DNA of 64,000 nucleotides from an uncultured Gammaproteobacteria bacterium (GTDB taxonomy: Bacteria > Pseudomonadota > Gammaproteobacteria > Arenicellales > JAANXG01): contig CAMYJT010000011.1 of NCBI GenBank assembly GCA_947258785.1, forward strand, positions 62,001 through 126,000, given 5' to 3'. This document shows, piece after piece, positions 34,205 through 42,476 of the stretch (position 1 is its first letter; each line of letters opens with the position of its first letter). Made by a program: the position numbers and the translations under genes. The notes beneath the pieces were generated by a model, which was not told the DNA's origin, did no database searches, and saw only the letters and a program-made list of their open reading frames with translations.

Positions 34205-34936
34205 TCAGCCGCGGGCGCCTTTGATCGGGACGCTGCGGCGTGCGCCTGACGTGTTTGCCGCCGTGCCGCCAACATGGATGTCCAGGACGTAGGCTACGAA
34301 CAGCGGCCAGAAGGCGCCGAAGCACAGCGCCCAGGCGGGCTCCTCAACCGGCATGCCGAGGACCCGGAATCCCAGCAGGCGTGCATGATTCCAGTCGGCC
34401 AGGAAATGTGGCCACCAGGCGATCGCCACGGCGAGCACGGCGGTATACAGCGTCGCGAAGGCAATGCCTCCGCGTACGGCAAACCGCCATAGTTCCGGCC
34501 GTCGCCGGAGCAGCCAGGCGAACAACACCCCCGCCGCGAGCATTCCAGCCGGCATGACCGGGGTTCCCAGGCGGCGCAAGGCCAGCAGCATGACAATGAA
34601 TAAGGCGGTGATGGTCAGATAGCGGCCGAGTGCCTGGCCACCGGTGGCGTGGGTGCGCACCAGTCCGCGGTCGGGCCAAGTAGCGATCACCCACGACGTT
34701 GCACCGTTGGCCAACGAAAAGATCACATCCTCAATCCCGGGCGAGATGGGTAACAGTTGCACCGGCTGCCAGTACTGGGGGACAAAAGCCAATGCGTACC
34801 CGGCCGTCGGCGCCGACAGCCACCCCGCGCTCACGGCCAGGCGCCGGTCCGCGGCGTAGGCGCCCACCGCCAGCACCGCAATCACCAACAGCACCAGGCT
34901 GGTGGTCAAATAGGGATAGGCGGAAAAGGCCGGCAA
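34205..34936 (-). CDS. Membrane protein resembling lycopene cyclase domain proteins
   Basis: A 243-residue integral membrane protein with about seven helices. Two half-repeats carry the acidic blocks seen in heterodimeric-type lycopene cyclase domains: SPGIEDVIFSLANGATSW and GMPVEEPAWALCFGAFWPLF (P-x-E-E-x3-F/W type). The match is by pattern and topology, not certain. It follows the FtsX permease by 9 bp and ends the operon that starts with a prenyl-synthase fusion, so cyclisation of an isoprenoid is a reasonable inference. A purely structural membrane role is the alternative. Confidence 0.55.
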   Translation of the reverse strand: MPAFSAYPYLTTSLVLLVIAVLAVGAYAADRRLAVSAGWLSAPTAGYALAFVPQYWQPVQLLPISPGIEDVIFSLANGATSWVIATWPDRGLVRTHATGGQALGRYLTITALFIVMLLALRRLGTPVMPAGMLAAGVLFAWLLRRRPELWRFAVRGGIAFATLYTAVLAVAIAWWPHFLADWNHARLLGFRVLGMPVEEPAWALCFGAFWPLFVAYVLDIHVGGTAANTSGARRSVPIKGARG

Positions 34937-34945
34937 CGGTTGCCC

Positions 34946-36076
34946 TCACTCCTGGCGAAGGGCCGCGACCGGGTCGAGGCGAGCCGCCCGCCGTACCGGG
35001 TACAGCGTGCCGAGCAGCGCAAATCCCAGTGCCACCGCACCAACCTCCATTCCGGCGGCGGCACTCCAGGCCGGGTCCAGAAAGCCGCGCAGCGCCGGCA
35101 TGCGGCCCAGGCCGAACAATGCGCCCTGGCCGGCGAGGACGCCGAGCCCGAATCCCCCCGTCACGACGAGCAATGTCTCCAGCGTGAGCAGCGCCGTGAT
35201 ACGCCGGACCGGCCAGCCCACCGCCGCCAGCACGCCGATCTCCCGGGTGCGTTCCGTCACCACCATCAGCATGGTGTTCCACACCACCACCAGGCCTGTC
35301 ACCAGCGCAAGCGACGACACACCCCACGCCAGTCCCCGCCACAGACGGATCAGGCGCACGTCTTGCGCCACACGGTCGGTCGGCATGAAACGCAAATCGG
35401 GAAACTCGCGCTCCAGACGGGGGCGCAGTGCCGGCCAGGCGTTGGGCTCTGGTTCGAGCGCGATGTTGAGCACGTTGATGCGTCCCGGTAGGTCGATCAG
35501 CCGTTGCATCGCCGACAATGGGATAATCACCGCGTGGCTCATCATCACGCCGGCGGGCTGGAGCACGCCGGCCACTTCGAAGCGGCGATTCAGCAGCCGG
35601 ATGTCGCCACCTACCCGATAGGCGTCGCCGGCGGCGAGCATGGGTCCGATCAAGGCCTGCTCCGGTGCCAGGGCGGTCACCGCCGTGCCGTCCTGCAGTC
35701 GCAACTGGCGGCCGAGATAACCGTCCAGGGACCAACCCGCGACCAGCAGCAGGCCCCCGTCGAATTCCGTGCCGTCGACGGTCTCCACCAGGCGCAGGAG
35801 CTCCCCGGCGACGTCGCGGACCCCCGGCAGCGCGCGCACCTGATCCGCCGTGTGCGCCTCGAAGCTCGCCGCCAGTAGTTCCGCGGCGCCACGACGCACC
35901 GCAATCACATCGACGCCGCGGCGTTGCAGGTTGTCGGTCCAGGCCCGTTCGAGGCCGCGCACCAGTCCGGTCAGGGCGATGAAACAGGCCACGGCGGCGG
36001 CCACGCCGGCTACGGTGAATACCGTCCGGAACGGCCGGCGCAGCAGGTTGGTCCAGGCCAGCCGGGCGAGATTCAC
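34946..36076 (-). CDS. FtsX/MacB-type ABC transporter permease
   Basis: A 376-residue permease. TM1 near the N-terminus (TVFTVAGVAAAVACFIALTGL) is followed by a large periplasmic domain (about 45-240) and three C-terminal helices (SLALVTGLVVVWNTMLMVV, LLVVTGGFGLGVLAGQG, VGAVALGFALLGTLYPVRRAA) with the family end PVAALRQE. This is the MacB/LolCE/AttF topology, used to move lipids or large amphiphiles out of the inner membrane. It overlaps the ATPase gene by 4 bp. Confidence 0.9.
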   Translation of the reverse strand: MNLARLAWTNLLRRPFRTVFTVAGVAAAVACFIALTGLVRGLERAWTDNLQRRGVDVIAVRRGAAELLAASFEAHTADQVRALPGVRDVAGELLRLVETVDGTEFDGGLLLVAGWSLDGYLGRQLRLQDGTAVTALAPEQALIGPMLAAGDAYRVGGDIRLLNRRFEVAGVLQPAGVMMSHAVIIPLSAMQRLIDLPGRINVLNIALEPEPNAWPALRPRLEREFPDLRFMPTDRVAQDVRLIRLWRGLAWGVSSLALVTGLVVVWNTMLMVVTERTREIGVLAAVGWPVRRITALLTLETLLVVTGGFGLGVLAGQGALFGLGRMPALRGFLDPAWSAAAGMEVGAVALGFALLGTLYPVRRAARLDPVAALRQE

Positions 36077-36759
36077 GCGCCGCCCTCCGCCACCTTGGCC
36101 AGACGCCCGTCACGCATGGCATACACGCGATCGGACCGGGCCGCCACGTCCGGGTTGTGTGTTACGGTGACCACGGTCATGCCGTTGTCACGGTTCAACT
36201 CCATCAGCAGATCGACGATCGCACGGCCGTTGGCCGAATCCAGGTTCCCGGTTGGTTCGTCGCACAACAAGACGTCCGGTCGGTTGGCCAGGGCTCTTGC
36301 GATCGCCACCCGCTGCTTTTCGCCGCTGCTCAATTCTGCGGGTCGGTGTGCGGCGCGTGCCGTCAGTCCGACCCGCGCCAGTAAATCCTGGGCCCGCAGA
36401 CGCCGCTCGCCGGCGTCGCGGATCACACCGAGCATCGGCACCTGCACGTTTTCGAGCGCGCTGAGGGTCGGCAGGAGATGGAAGGCCTGGAACACGAAAC
36501 CGATGTGGGTCGCGCGCAGGCGCGTCCAGGCGTCGCGGCCGTCCGGTACGCGGCCGCAGAACCGCACCACACCACTGTCCGTGTGGTCCAGACCGCTCAG
36601 CACGTGCAGCAGCGTTGACTTACCGCTGCCGCTGGGGCCGATCACCGCGACCCGCTCTCCGTGTGTAATCATCAAGTCGACGTGGTCCAGCGCGCGCACC
36701 CGGCCGCGGTCGTAGGACCGCGATACCTGCTCGAGCGCGAGCACCGGTGCCGACGGCAT
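36073..36759 (-). CDS. LolD/MacB-type ABC transporter ATPase
   Basis: A 228-residue ABC ATPase. Walker A is GPSGSGKST, Q-loop is FVFQAFHLLP, signature is ELSSGEKQRVAIARAL (a variant LSSGE), Walker B is VLLCDEPTGNLD and the switch is VTHNP. TGNLD is typical of the LolD/MacB/AttE group that pairs with FtsX-type permeases. ATG 36759 shares its A with the TGA of the upstream fusion gene, and its end overlaps the permease, so the three are translationally coupled. Confidence 0.92.
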   Translation of the reverse strand: MPSAPVLALEQVSRSYDRGRVRALDHVDLMITHGERVAVIGPSGSGKSTLLHVLSGLDHTDSGVVRFCGRVPDGRDAWTRLRATHIGFVFQAFHLLPTLSALENVQVPMLGVIRDAGERRLRAQDLLARVGLTARAAHRPAELSSGEKQRVAIARALANRPDVLLCDEPTGNLDSANGRAIVDLLMELNRDNGMTVVTVTHNPDVAARSDRVYAMRDGRLAKVAEGGA

Positions 36760-38975
36760 CAACCTGCCGAACTGAGCCGGTGACGGCACAGATGCCGTTC
36801 CCGGCGCCGACGCTGTTCGATCAACCAGCGTGGCGCCGACCGCATGACCAGACGCGCGTCGGTGGCGGGCAGCACGTCGAGCAGGCCGTCCGCTTCATCC
36901 ATGAGGCCTTCGGCCAGCCGCAGGCAGCGTTCGGCGGCATCGGTCTCGGCCATTGCAACGCGCAGCTCATCGAGTGTCGGCATCCGTTTGTGCCCCGGCA
37001 AACGTTCTAGCCACCAACGCCGGGCCTGCGGCGCCAAAGCCGACAGCGCGAACAACAGAACAATGTTCAGCTTGCCGTTGCGCAGGTCTTCGCCTTCCTC
37101 CTTACCGAGGCGCGCCTGGGCCTCTTGCACGTCGATCAGGTCGTCGATGATCTGAAAGACCACGCCGAACCGCCAGGAGTACTCGGCGATTGATTCGGTC
37201 CACTCCGTTGGGGCCTCGAGCAGCGTCGCGCCGATGCGCGCGATCGCTTCTAACTGGCAGCCGGATTTGAGACGGTACTGCTCGATCAACTGCACGCGAA
37301 CGCCGTCCCGGTCGTCCAGTTTCTCCGCGAGATCAAACCGACCCTTCGACCACATCAAGTCCATGGCTTGGCCGACGTGGCCCTGGCGCAGGGCCGTCGA
37401 GATGATCGAGTGGATGCGCGCGCGTTGCCGGTCGCTGAGCCCGGCAATCCGGTCGACGATCTCCAACGGCAGAAAATAACAGTAACAACCAACGTTGATT
37501 GCGAGGTCGCTACCGATCTCGTGATGGAGTGCGGGCCGCCCACGGCGTTGAGCCGAGCCGTCCTGTATGTCGTCGATGATCAGGCTGCCGGTGTGCAGCA
37601 GTTCGGTCACCGGCAGCAGCGACCGCACCTCGGCGCTGATCTCATGGCCGCCGAGCGCGAAGTAACAGGTGGTAAACCAGGCGCTGCGCCAACCCTTGCC
37701 GCCGCGGTCCATCATTGACCACAGTGGTTGCAGAATGCCCCGTTCGAACGCCCCGGCGTCGATGCGCGGCGGTTTGGTCAGACCACAATTGCGCCGCAGC
37801 CAATCGCCATCATACGTTCTGGGCAGGAAGCGCTCGAGCTGATCGGCAAGATGGGACTTTTCCTGACCCCAGAAGAATTCGTTGACGTCGAGGGTGTCTC
37901 CAAACGCCTCGACGAATCCCCAGCCGCGGCACGGCTGTCCTCCCCACTGTCCCTCGACGTGGCACGGCACTTCGAGGAGGCCCCGCTGCTTGGTGAAGAC
38001 GTAGATTTCGGGATCGGCATGGAGTGGTGTCAATTCGAGTTGTAACCCGGTATCCCGTGCGCTGAGATGCCAGCCGAATTCGTAGAGGTTGTTGGTGCGC
38101 AGACTTTCCCAGCGCGACTGTGGTTCGGTCGCGACCAAACCGAGGGAGCGGTAAGCGCCGGAGGCCTCCATGCCGATGGCGTAGGTGCAGCTGCGGGGGG
38201 GTGCAGGCTGAGACCCGCGCTGTCGCGACAGCAGCGCGGCCAGCGAACGGCCGTCGTCGAGATTGACCGCAACGTAGAGCCATTCGGGATGGTAGAAATA
38301 TTTCTTGACGTGGCGGAAGGACCACGGCCCCCACTGATGGTCGAACCAGAAGTCCCCGCGGGCCGGGACATGCACACCGCTGACCGTCACCGCGCCGCGA
38401 GCCTGCAGGCGCGGAAAGGTATACCCGGACATCGGTTTGCCCGCAATAGAGAAGTGTCCACTGTCGCCCATCGGGAAGCCCGGTGTACCGGGTTCCAGCG
38501 TCAGGGTCAGCAGTAAGTCTTCATCGCAGACATCGACCTTCACGCCGCCGTCATCCCGCGGCGCCAGCCTGATCGGACCGACCTGCACACGGCCGTCCGC
38601 CGTCAAACGCGACTCCCGGGTGAGTGTGAAGGGGGCAAACAGACGATTGCCGGTGGTCTCCCGCAGGAAGGCATCGAGGTAGGGGTCGTCGTGGCGTGAC
38701 AGCACTTCGGTGACCACCGTGCGGATCTGGCGCAAAAAGGCGGCGTCGATCCAGGTCGTCTGACGGCGTTCGCCGGTTTCCGGATGGGTTAACGCGTAGG
38801 CCGCTGACAGTCCATCGGCGGTATCTATGTCGCCACGGTAGCGCCAGACATACACGACCAGGAATCGGCCGTCGTCCAGGCGGCCATGCAGATGCCACCA
38901 CTCGATTTCCGATTCCGGATGCGGCGCCAGGCTTGGCCGTGTCGGACAGGGATGGTTCGAAGTCTTGCTGTGCAT
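36759..38975 (-). CDS. CrtC/AttH-lipocalin-like domain fused to a polyprenyl diphosphate synthase
   Basis: A 738-residue two-domain protein. Residues about 15-375 match the CrtC/AttH lipocalin-like fold: ESEIEWWHLHGRL, then GDFWFDHQWGPW and EGQWGGQPCRGWGFVEAFG (carotenoid 1,2-hydratase/AttH region). Residues about 405-735 are a trans-polyprenyl synthase with both Asp-rich motifs, D468-D469-x2-D472 (LIIDDIQDGS) and D611-D612-x2-D615 (IIDDLIDVQ). GGKGWR stands where GGKRxR normally binds diphosphate. Both catalytic motifs are intact. It heads an operon with an AttE/LolD-like ATPase, an FtsX permease and a cyclase-like membrane protein. I infer synthesis, modification and movement of an isoprenoid; the product is unknown. 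Confidence 0.85.
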   Translation of the reverse strand: MHSKTSNHPCPTRPSLAPHPESEIEWWHLHGRLDDGRFLVVYVWRYRGDIDTADGLSAAYALTHPETGERRQTTWIDAAFLRQIRTVVTEVLSRHDDPYLDAFLRETTGNRLFAPFTLTRESRLTADGRVQVGPIRLAPRDDGGVKVDVCDEDLLLTLTLEPGTPGFPMGDSGHFSIAGKPMSGYTFPRLQARGAVTVSGVHVPARGDFWFDHQWGPWSFRHVKKYFYHPEWLYVAVNLDDGRSLAALLSRQRGSQPAPPRSCTYAIGMEASGAYRSLGLVATEPQSRWESLRTNNLYEFGWHLSARDTGLQLELTPLHADPEIYVFTKQRGLLEVPCHVEGQWGGQPCRGWGFVEAFGDTLDVNEFFWGQEKSHLADQLERFLPRTYDGDWLRRNCGLTKPPRIDAGAFERGILQPLWSMMDRGGKGWRSAWFTTCYFALGGHEISAEVRSLLPVTELLHTGSLIIDDIQDGSAQRRGRPALHHEIGSDLAINVGCYCYFLPLEIVDRIAGLSDRQRARIHSIISTALRQGHVGQAMDLMWSKGRFDLAEKLDDRDGVRVQLIEQYRLKSGCQLEAIARIGATLLEAPTEWTESIAEYSWRFGVVFQIIDDLIDVQEAQARLGKEEGEDLRNGKLNIVLLFALSALAPQARRWWLERLPGHKRMPTLDELRVAMAETDAAERCLRLAEGLMDEADGLLDVLPATDARLVMRSAPRWLIEQRRRRERHLCRHRLSSAG

Positions 38976-39304
38976 TTACTGCGCTCTGTTCTGGCGTGCA
39001 CCGTTGATTGCCCCCGACGACCGAGTCCCAACGGTTCACCCGCCCTGCAAGGACAGGGGGGTCCCGCACCCGCCGATCAGCCCGAGGCACTGGTGTTCCC
39101 CCGGCAACCCCAAAACGCCGGTGACGGAACCGGCCGTCTGCCGATATCCGCCGCAACAGCACGTGCATATGGCAACCGCGCATGTTGATCCTCCCCCGCG
39201 GACACGGGTCGCGCCAGCCGGGGCCGATGGCGGGACCGATGCCGCAACCGGAGAGTATAAAAGCCCCGCGTGCCGTAGGCTATGGTCGGCCGCCGGGGTT
39301 TTAA
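38976..39304. other. 329-bp gap with a terminator at its left edge
   Basis: It lies between the fusion gene start and the CysZ-like gene end. Apart from the hairpin at 39259-39302 I see no gene; the translated frames on either strand look random. The promoter of the fusion operon should be near 38976-39100, but I cannot point to clear boxes. Confidence 0.4.
39259..39302 (-). terminator. Rho-independent terminator after the cysZ-like gene
   Basis: The minus strand has an outer stem of CCCCGGCG paired with CGCGGGG, extended inwards by GCCG/CGGC. The stem is followed by CTTTTAT. It begins two bases after the gene end and has A/T runs on both sides, so it could work in both directions. Confidence 0.65.
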
Positions 39305-40036
39305 TCACGGCTGAGCGATTGCCTCCTGCAAGCGCATGGCGGTGGCGCCGGCCACGGCGGCCGGCATGACCAGGAAGTTGACCACCGGTATCAGCGTTGC
39401 GAGCATCACCGCGCCGCCGAATCCCAGGCCCAGCGCCCGGTGTCCGGCCATCGCTTTGCGGACCGCCGGGAAGCCCAAGCCACGATTGCCGAGTGGATAA
39501 TCGATGTATTCCAGGGCCAGCATCCAGGCGCCGACCACCACCCACAGCGCCGGGGCCAGCAGATTGACAATCGGAACCACACCGAGCAGCAACAGCGGTA
39601 CGGCCCACATCAGGAAATAAGCAAGCTTGCCCAACTCACCCGCGACGCCGTGGACAATATCCAGCCATCCGCTCCGGTGTGCGCTGCCGGTTGATTCTCC
39701 GGTGAGGTGCCGCTCGACGGCCTCAGACAGGACGCCGTTGAACGGCGCGCCAATCAGATTGGCCACAACGGAGAAACTGAAGAACACGATGATGGACGCC
39801 ATCAGCCCAAACACCAGCCAAATCAACCAGGTCAACCAGGCCAACCAGTCGGGAAGACGGGGTATCAACCAGTCGATTAGCACCCCGAATCGATCCACCG
39901 AAAACCAGATCAGTCCGGCGAAAATCAGCGTGTTGATGAGCAGCGGGACGACGACAAAGCGCCGCAGGCGCGGCTTGTTGATCAGGGCCAATCCCGCCAG
40001 GAAATAACCGGTGCCGGTGACGAGCCTGCTGATCAT
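39305..40036 (-). CDS. cysZ: CysZ-like (EI24 family) membrane protein
   Basis: A 243-residue membrane protein with four to six hydrophobic segments. VTGTGYFLAGLALINKPRLRRFVVVPLL is the CysZ N-terminal signature. PFNGVLSEAVERHL and LEYIDYPLGNRGLGF followed by KAMAGHRALGLGFGGAV are conserved C-half blocks. CysZ conducts sulfate into the cytoplasm for cysteine synthesis. The stretch DWLAWLTWLIWL is encoded by imperfect 9-bp repeats around 39820-39850. It stands alone, with its own terminator. Confidence 0.85.
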   Translation of the reverse strand: MISRLVTGTGYFLAGLALINKPRLRRFVVVPLLINTLIFAGLIWFSVDRFGVLIDWLIPRLPDWLAWLTWLIWLVFGLMASIIVFFSFSVVANLIGAPFNGVLSEAVERHLTGESTGSAHRSGWLDIVHGVAGELGKLAYFLMWAVPLLLLGVVPIVNLLAPALWVVVGAWMLALEYIDYPLGNRGLGFPAVRKAMAGHRALGLGFGGAVMLATLIPVVNFLVMPAAVAGATAMRLQEAIAQP

Positions 40037-40264
40037 GGGCCACGGTCATGGATCAAATCTGGGCGTCGGGCGTCGCCTATGCCGGTACGCGGTGGTCTGA
40101 CGGGTCTGGCCCCCGCGCGGGTCTGCGAGTCGTCGGTCCGGCACCGAACGGCCCACAGTAGTACAACAGCATCCGCTGGGCCGGACTGTTGTTTGGGAAC
40201 GAATTCACGGTGTTCGTGGTCAATGTTCACTATGCTTCATTCAGAAAACGAGGGTTAATTTTCG

Positions 40265-40843
40265 ATGAACATGATTAGCACTAACAAGCTTTTGTTGGCC
40301 GCGATGGTCTTCATCGCTCCAAAATTACCGGCGCAGGCCGCGGAATACGATATCGATCCGGCTCACTCCTTTGTCGAATTTCGCATTCAGCATCTCGGCT
40401 ACAGTTGGTTGTACGGCCGTTTCAACACCATCAACGGTTCGTTCAACCATGATCCCGGCGCGCCTCAGCATAACAAGATCTCGGTGGAAATAGACACCGC
40501 GAGCGTGGACACCAATCACGCGGAGCGCGACAAGCACCTGCGTAGTGAAGATTTTCTGGATGTGAAGAAATTTCCTAAGGCCCGCTTTGACAGTACCAGT
40601 TTTACGGGTTCCGCTGAGGAGGGGGTGCTGGCAGGCACATTGACGCTGCACGGCGTCAGCAAGCCGATCGAAATCAATATGAAAAAGCTGGGTGAAGGAA
40701 AGGATCCCTGGGGCGGGTATCGCGCCGGTTTTATCGGCACCGTTAAATTGCTGCGTAAGGATTTCGGCATGGGCTACCAGCTCGGTCCTAAGAGCGAAGA
40801 CATGGAGCTAGAGTTGGGCATCGAGGGTATTCGTAAACCGTGA
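40265..40843 (+). CDS. YceI-family periplasmic lipid-binding protein
   Basis: A 192-residue exported protein: signal 1-26 (LLLAAMVFIAPKLPAQAAEY), then YDIDPAHSFVEFRIQHLG, FNTINGSFNHDP, SVDTNHAERDKHLRSEDFLD and VSKPIEINMKKLG, the standard YceI order. The family folds as a lipocalin-like barrel that binds polyisoprenoids or similar lipids. It is followed 20 bp later by cytochrome b561, a pairing often seen with YceI. Given the polyisoprenoid ligand of the family, the prenyl-synthase operon 1.3 kb away is of interest. Confidence 0.92.
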   Translation: MNMISTNKLLLAAMVFIAPKLPAQAAEYDIDPAHSFVEFRIQHLGYSWLYGRFNTINGSFNHDPGAPQHNKISVEIDTASVDTNHAERDKHLRSEDFLDVKKFPKARFDSTSFTGSAEEGVLAGTLTLHGVSKPIEINMKKLGEGKDPWGGYRAGFIGTVKLLRKDFGMGYQLGPKSEDMELELGIEGIRKP

Positions 40844-40863
40844 GTTCACGGGTGTGCTGACCG

Positions 40864-41403
40864 ATGCTGATCACAAACACCTCCCAGCACTTCGGTGTCG
40901 TCAGCAAGCTCTTTCACTGGTCGATTGCGCTGCTCATTATCGGACTGATTTGCCTGGGTTGGTATATGGTGGAGCTGACGTACTATGATCGCTGGTACAA
41001 CGATTCGCTGAACGTGCACAAATCGCTGGGGATGATCGTGTTGGGGCTCGCCGGCGCCAAACTGATCTGGAATTGGTATACACCGAGCCCGCCGTTGGCG
41101 TCGACCGTGCCGGCCTGGGAGCAGGCAATGGCGCGCGCGTCGCATGCGGCGCTGCTGGCTGTTATGTTCGTACTGCCGGTCACGGGCTACGTGATCTCCA
41201 CCTCAGAAGGTGCCGCGGTGGGTGTTTTTAACTGGTTTGAAATTCCGGCGGTGTTTGTGGCCGAGGAGCTGCTGCGCGATTTTGCCATCGACGTTCATTT
41301 CTACACCTCCTACGCAACCGCCGCGCTGGTGGTCGTCCACACTGGTGCGGCACTCAAACACCAGTTCATCGAGCGGGATGGCACTTTACGCAGAATGTGC
41401 TGA
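40864..41403 (+). CDS. Cytochrome b561
   Basis: A 179-residue four-helix membrane cytochrome. Its first haem His are in KLFHWSIALLI and VHKSLGMIVLGLAG, and later ones in VHFYTSYATAALVVVHTGAALKH. It carries electrons between quinol and periplasmic partners. The start is ATG 40864, 20 bp after yceI, and the end overlaps the region of the next gene's possible GTG start, so the three probably form one transcript. Confidence 0.92.
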   Translation: MLITNTSQHFGVVSKLFHWSIALLIIGLICLGWYMVELTYYDRWYNDSLNVHKSLGMIVLGLAGAKLIWNWYTPSPPLASTVPAWEQAMARASHAALLAVMFVLPVTGYVISTSEGAAVGVFNWFEIPAVFVAEELLRDFAIDVHFYTSYATAALVVVHTGAALKHQFIERDGTLRRMC

Positions 41404-41441
41404 CCGCCGATGCGCCCGCATTACGCGAAGGCGGTGATGGC

Positions 41442-42206
41442 GTGAAGTGGTTCAAGTGGGTCGTGCGCGCAATGGTGTTGGTGGCGATACTGCTGCTCGG
41501 TCCTTTGGCGGTCTTGGCCTTCGGGGGATTGGATCTGGAGACTCACTGGAGTGCCGCGAGCAGGGCGAGCAGCCGGCAGGCCCCGGACCCTCAGCAAGAA
41601 CCGGCGGCACTGATTCTGGTGTACGGTGCCCGGGCCCACAATTGGCGGGGCGCCTTCGGCATCCACACCTGGATTGCCACCAAGCGGCGTTCCGCCCGGG
41701 TTTACACGGTATATCAGGTGATCGGGTGGAATCTCTACCGTGGGCGCCCGGTGTTGACGGTGAGCCGTGGCGGGCCCCCCGATCAATTGTGGTACAACGC
41801 CCGACCCGAGTTGATTCTACAGCGCCGCGGGCCAGGTGCCGAAACGCTGATCGACCGTATCGAGGCGGCGGTGACGGCGTATCCCTACGCGCATCAATAT
41901 CGGCTGTGGCCCGGACCGAACAGCAACACGTTTACCGCGTTTGTCGCCCGCCGGGTTCCTGAGCTGGGACTCGACCTGCCGCCCACGGCGATCGGCAAGG
42001 ATTACCTGCCCAACGGCCGGTTCATCGACCGCATGCCCAGCGGTACGGGATGGCAGGTTTCGCTGCTCGGGCTGTTGAGTGTCGGCGTGGCCTGGGAGGA
42101 GGGGTTCGAAATCAACATCCTCGGACTCTGTGCGGGGATAGATTTCAACGACCTTGGCGTACGCCTGCCCGGCATCGGGCGGCTCACGGTGTCTGCCCCG
42201 GGTTAA
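41442..42206 (+). CDS. DUF3750 family protein
   Basis: About 254 residues. An N-terminal membrane helix (AMVLVAILLLGPLAVLAFGG) is followed by a domain with LILVYGARAHNWRGAFGIHTW, then RPVLTVSRGGPPDQLW, YRLWPGPNSNTFTAFV and DYLPNGRFIDRMPSGTGW. This is the DUF3750 pattern; its role is unknown, although the conserved His and Cys and the N-terminal anchor suggest an envelope enzyme. GTG 41442 (MKWFKWVV), after AAGGCGG, is preferred over GTG 41397, which overlaps the cytochrome b561 gene. Confidence 0.8.
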   Translation: MKWFKWVVRAMVLVAILLLGPLAVLAFGGLDLETHWSAASRASSRQAPDPQQEPAALILVYGARAHNWRGAFGIHTWIATKRRSARVYTVYQVIGWNLYRGRPVLTVSRGGPPDQLWYNARPELILQRRGPGAETLIDRIEAAVTAYPYAHQYRLWPGPNSNTFTAFVARRVPELGLDLPPTAIGKDYLPNGRFIDRMPSGTGWQVSLLGLLSVGVAWEEGFEINILGLCAGIDFNDLGVRLPGIGRLTVSAPG

Positions 42207-42209
42207 CCT

Positions 42210-42449
42210 GCATATTGCACCAAGGCGGCGAAATAATGGTGTATCAACTTGATTGTGTACAATGATTCGGTCTTAGTTGATTCGTACAGTTTGTGCTTCT
42301 GCAATCGCCTATCCCGGCGCTGGCTCGGTCTCGAACGCCTGGACTCGCGCTTCACTCAATCCATCGCTGCGGCGATGCATTTCGTTCCAGCGCGGCGGCC
42401 TCACCACCCGGCCCCTTCGCCATCATCCGGAATCCCTGGCGCAATATCC
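42210..42449 (+). repeat. MITE-like dispersed repeat, copy 2
   Basis: About 240 bp starting GCATATTGCACCAAGG and ending with a partly inverted copy (on the minus strand GATATTGCGCCAGGGATTCC). Inside are CTATCCCGGCGCTGGC, a GGTCTCGAAC block, CGTTCCAGCGCGGC and CGCCATCATCCGGAATCC, in the same order as in copy 1. It fills the gap between the DUF3750 gene and the DUF2889 gene. No protein is encoded. Confidence 0.65.
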
Positions 42450-42476
42450 GGGCTACTCGGCCGACGCGTAGCGGAC

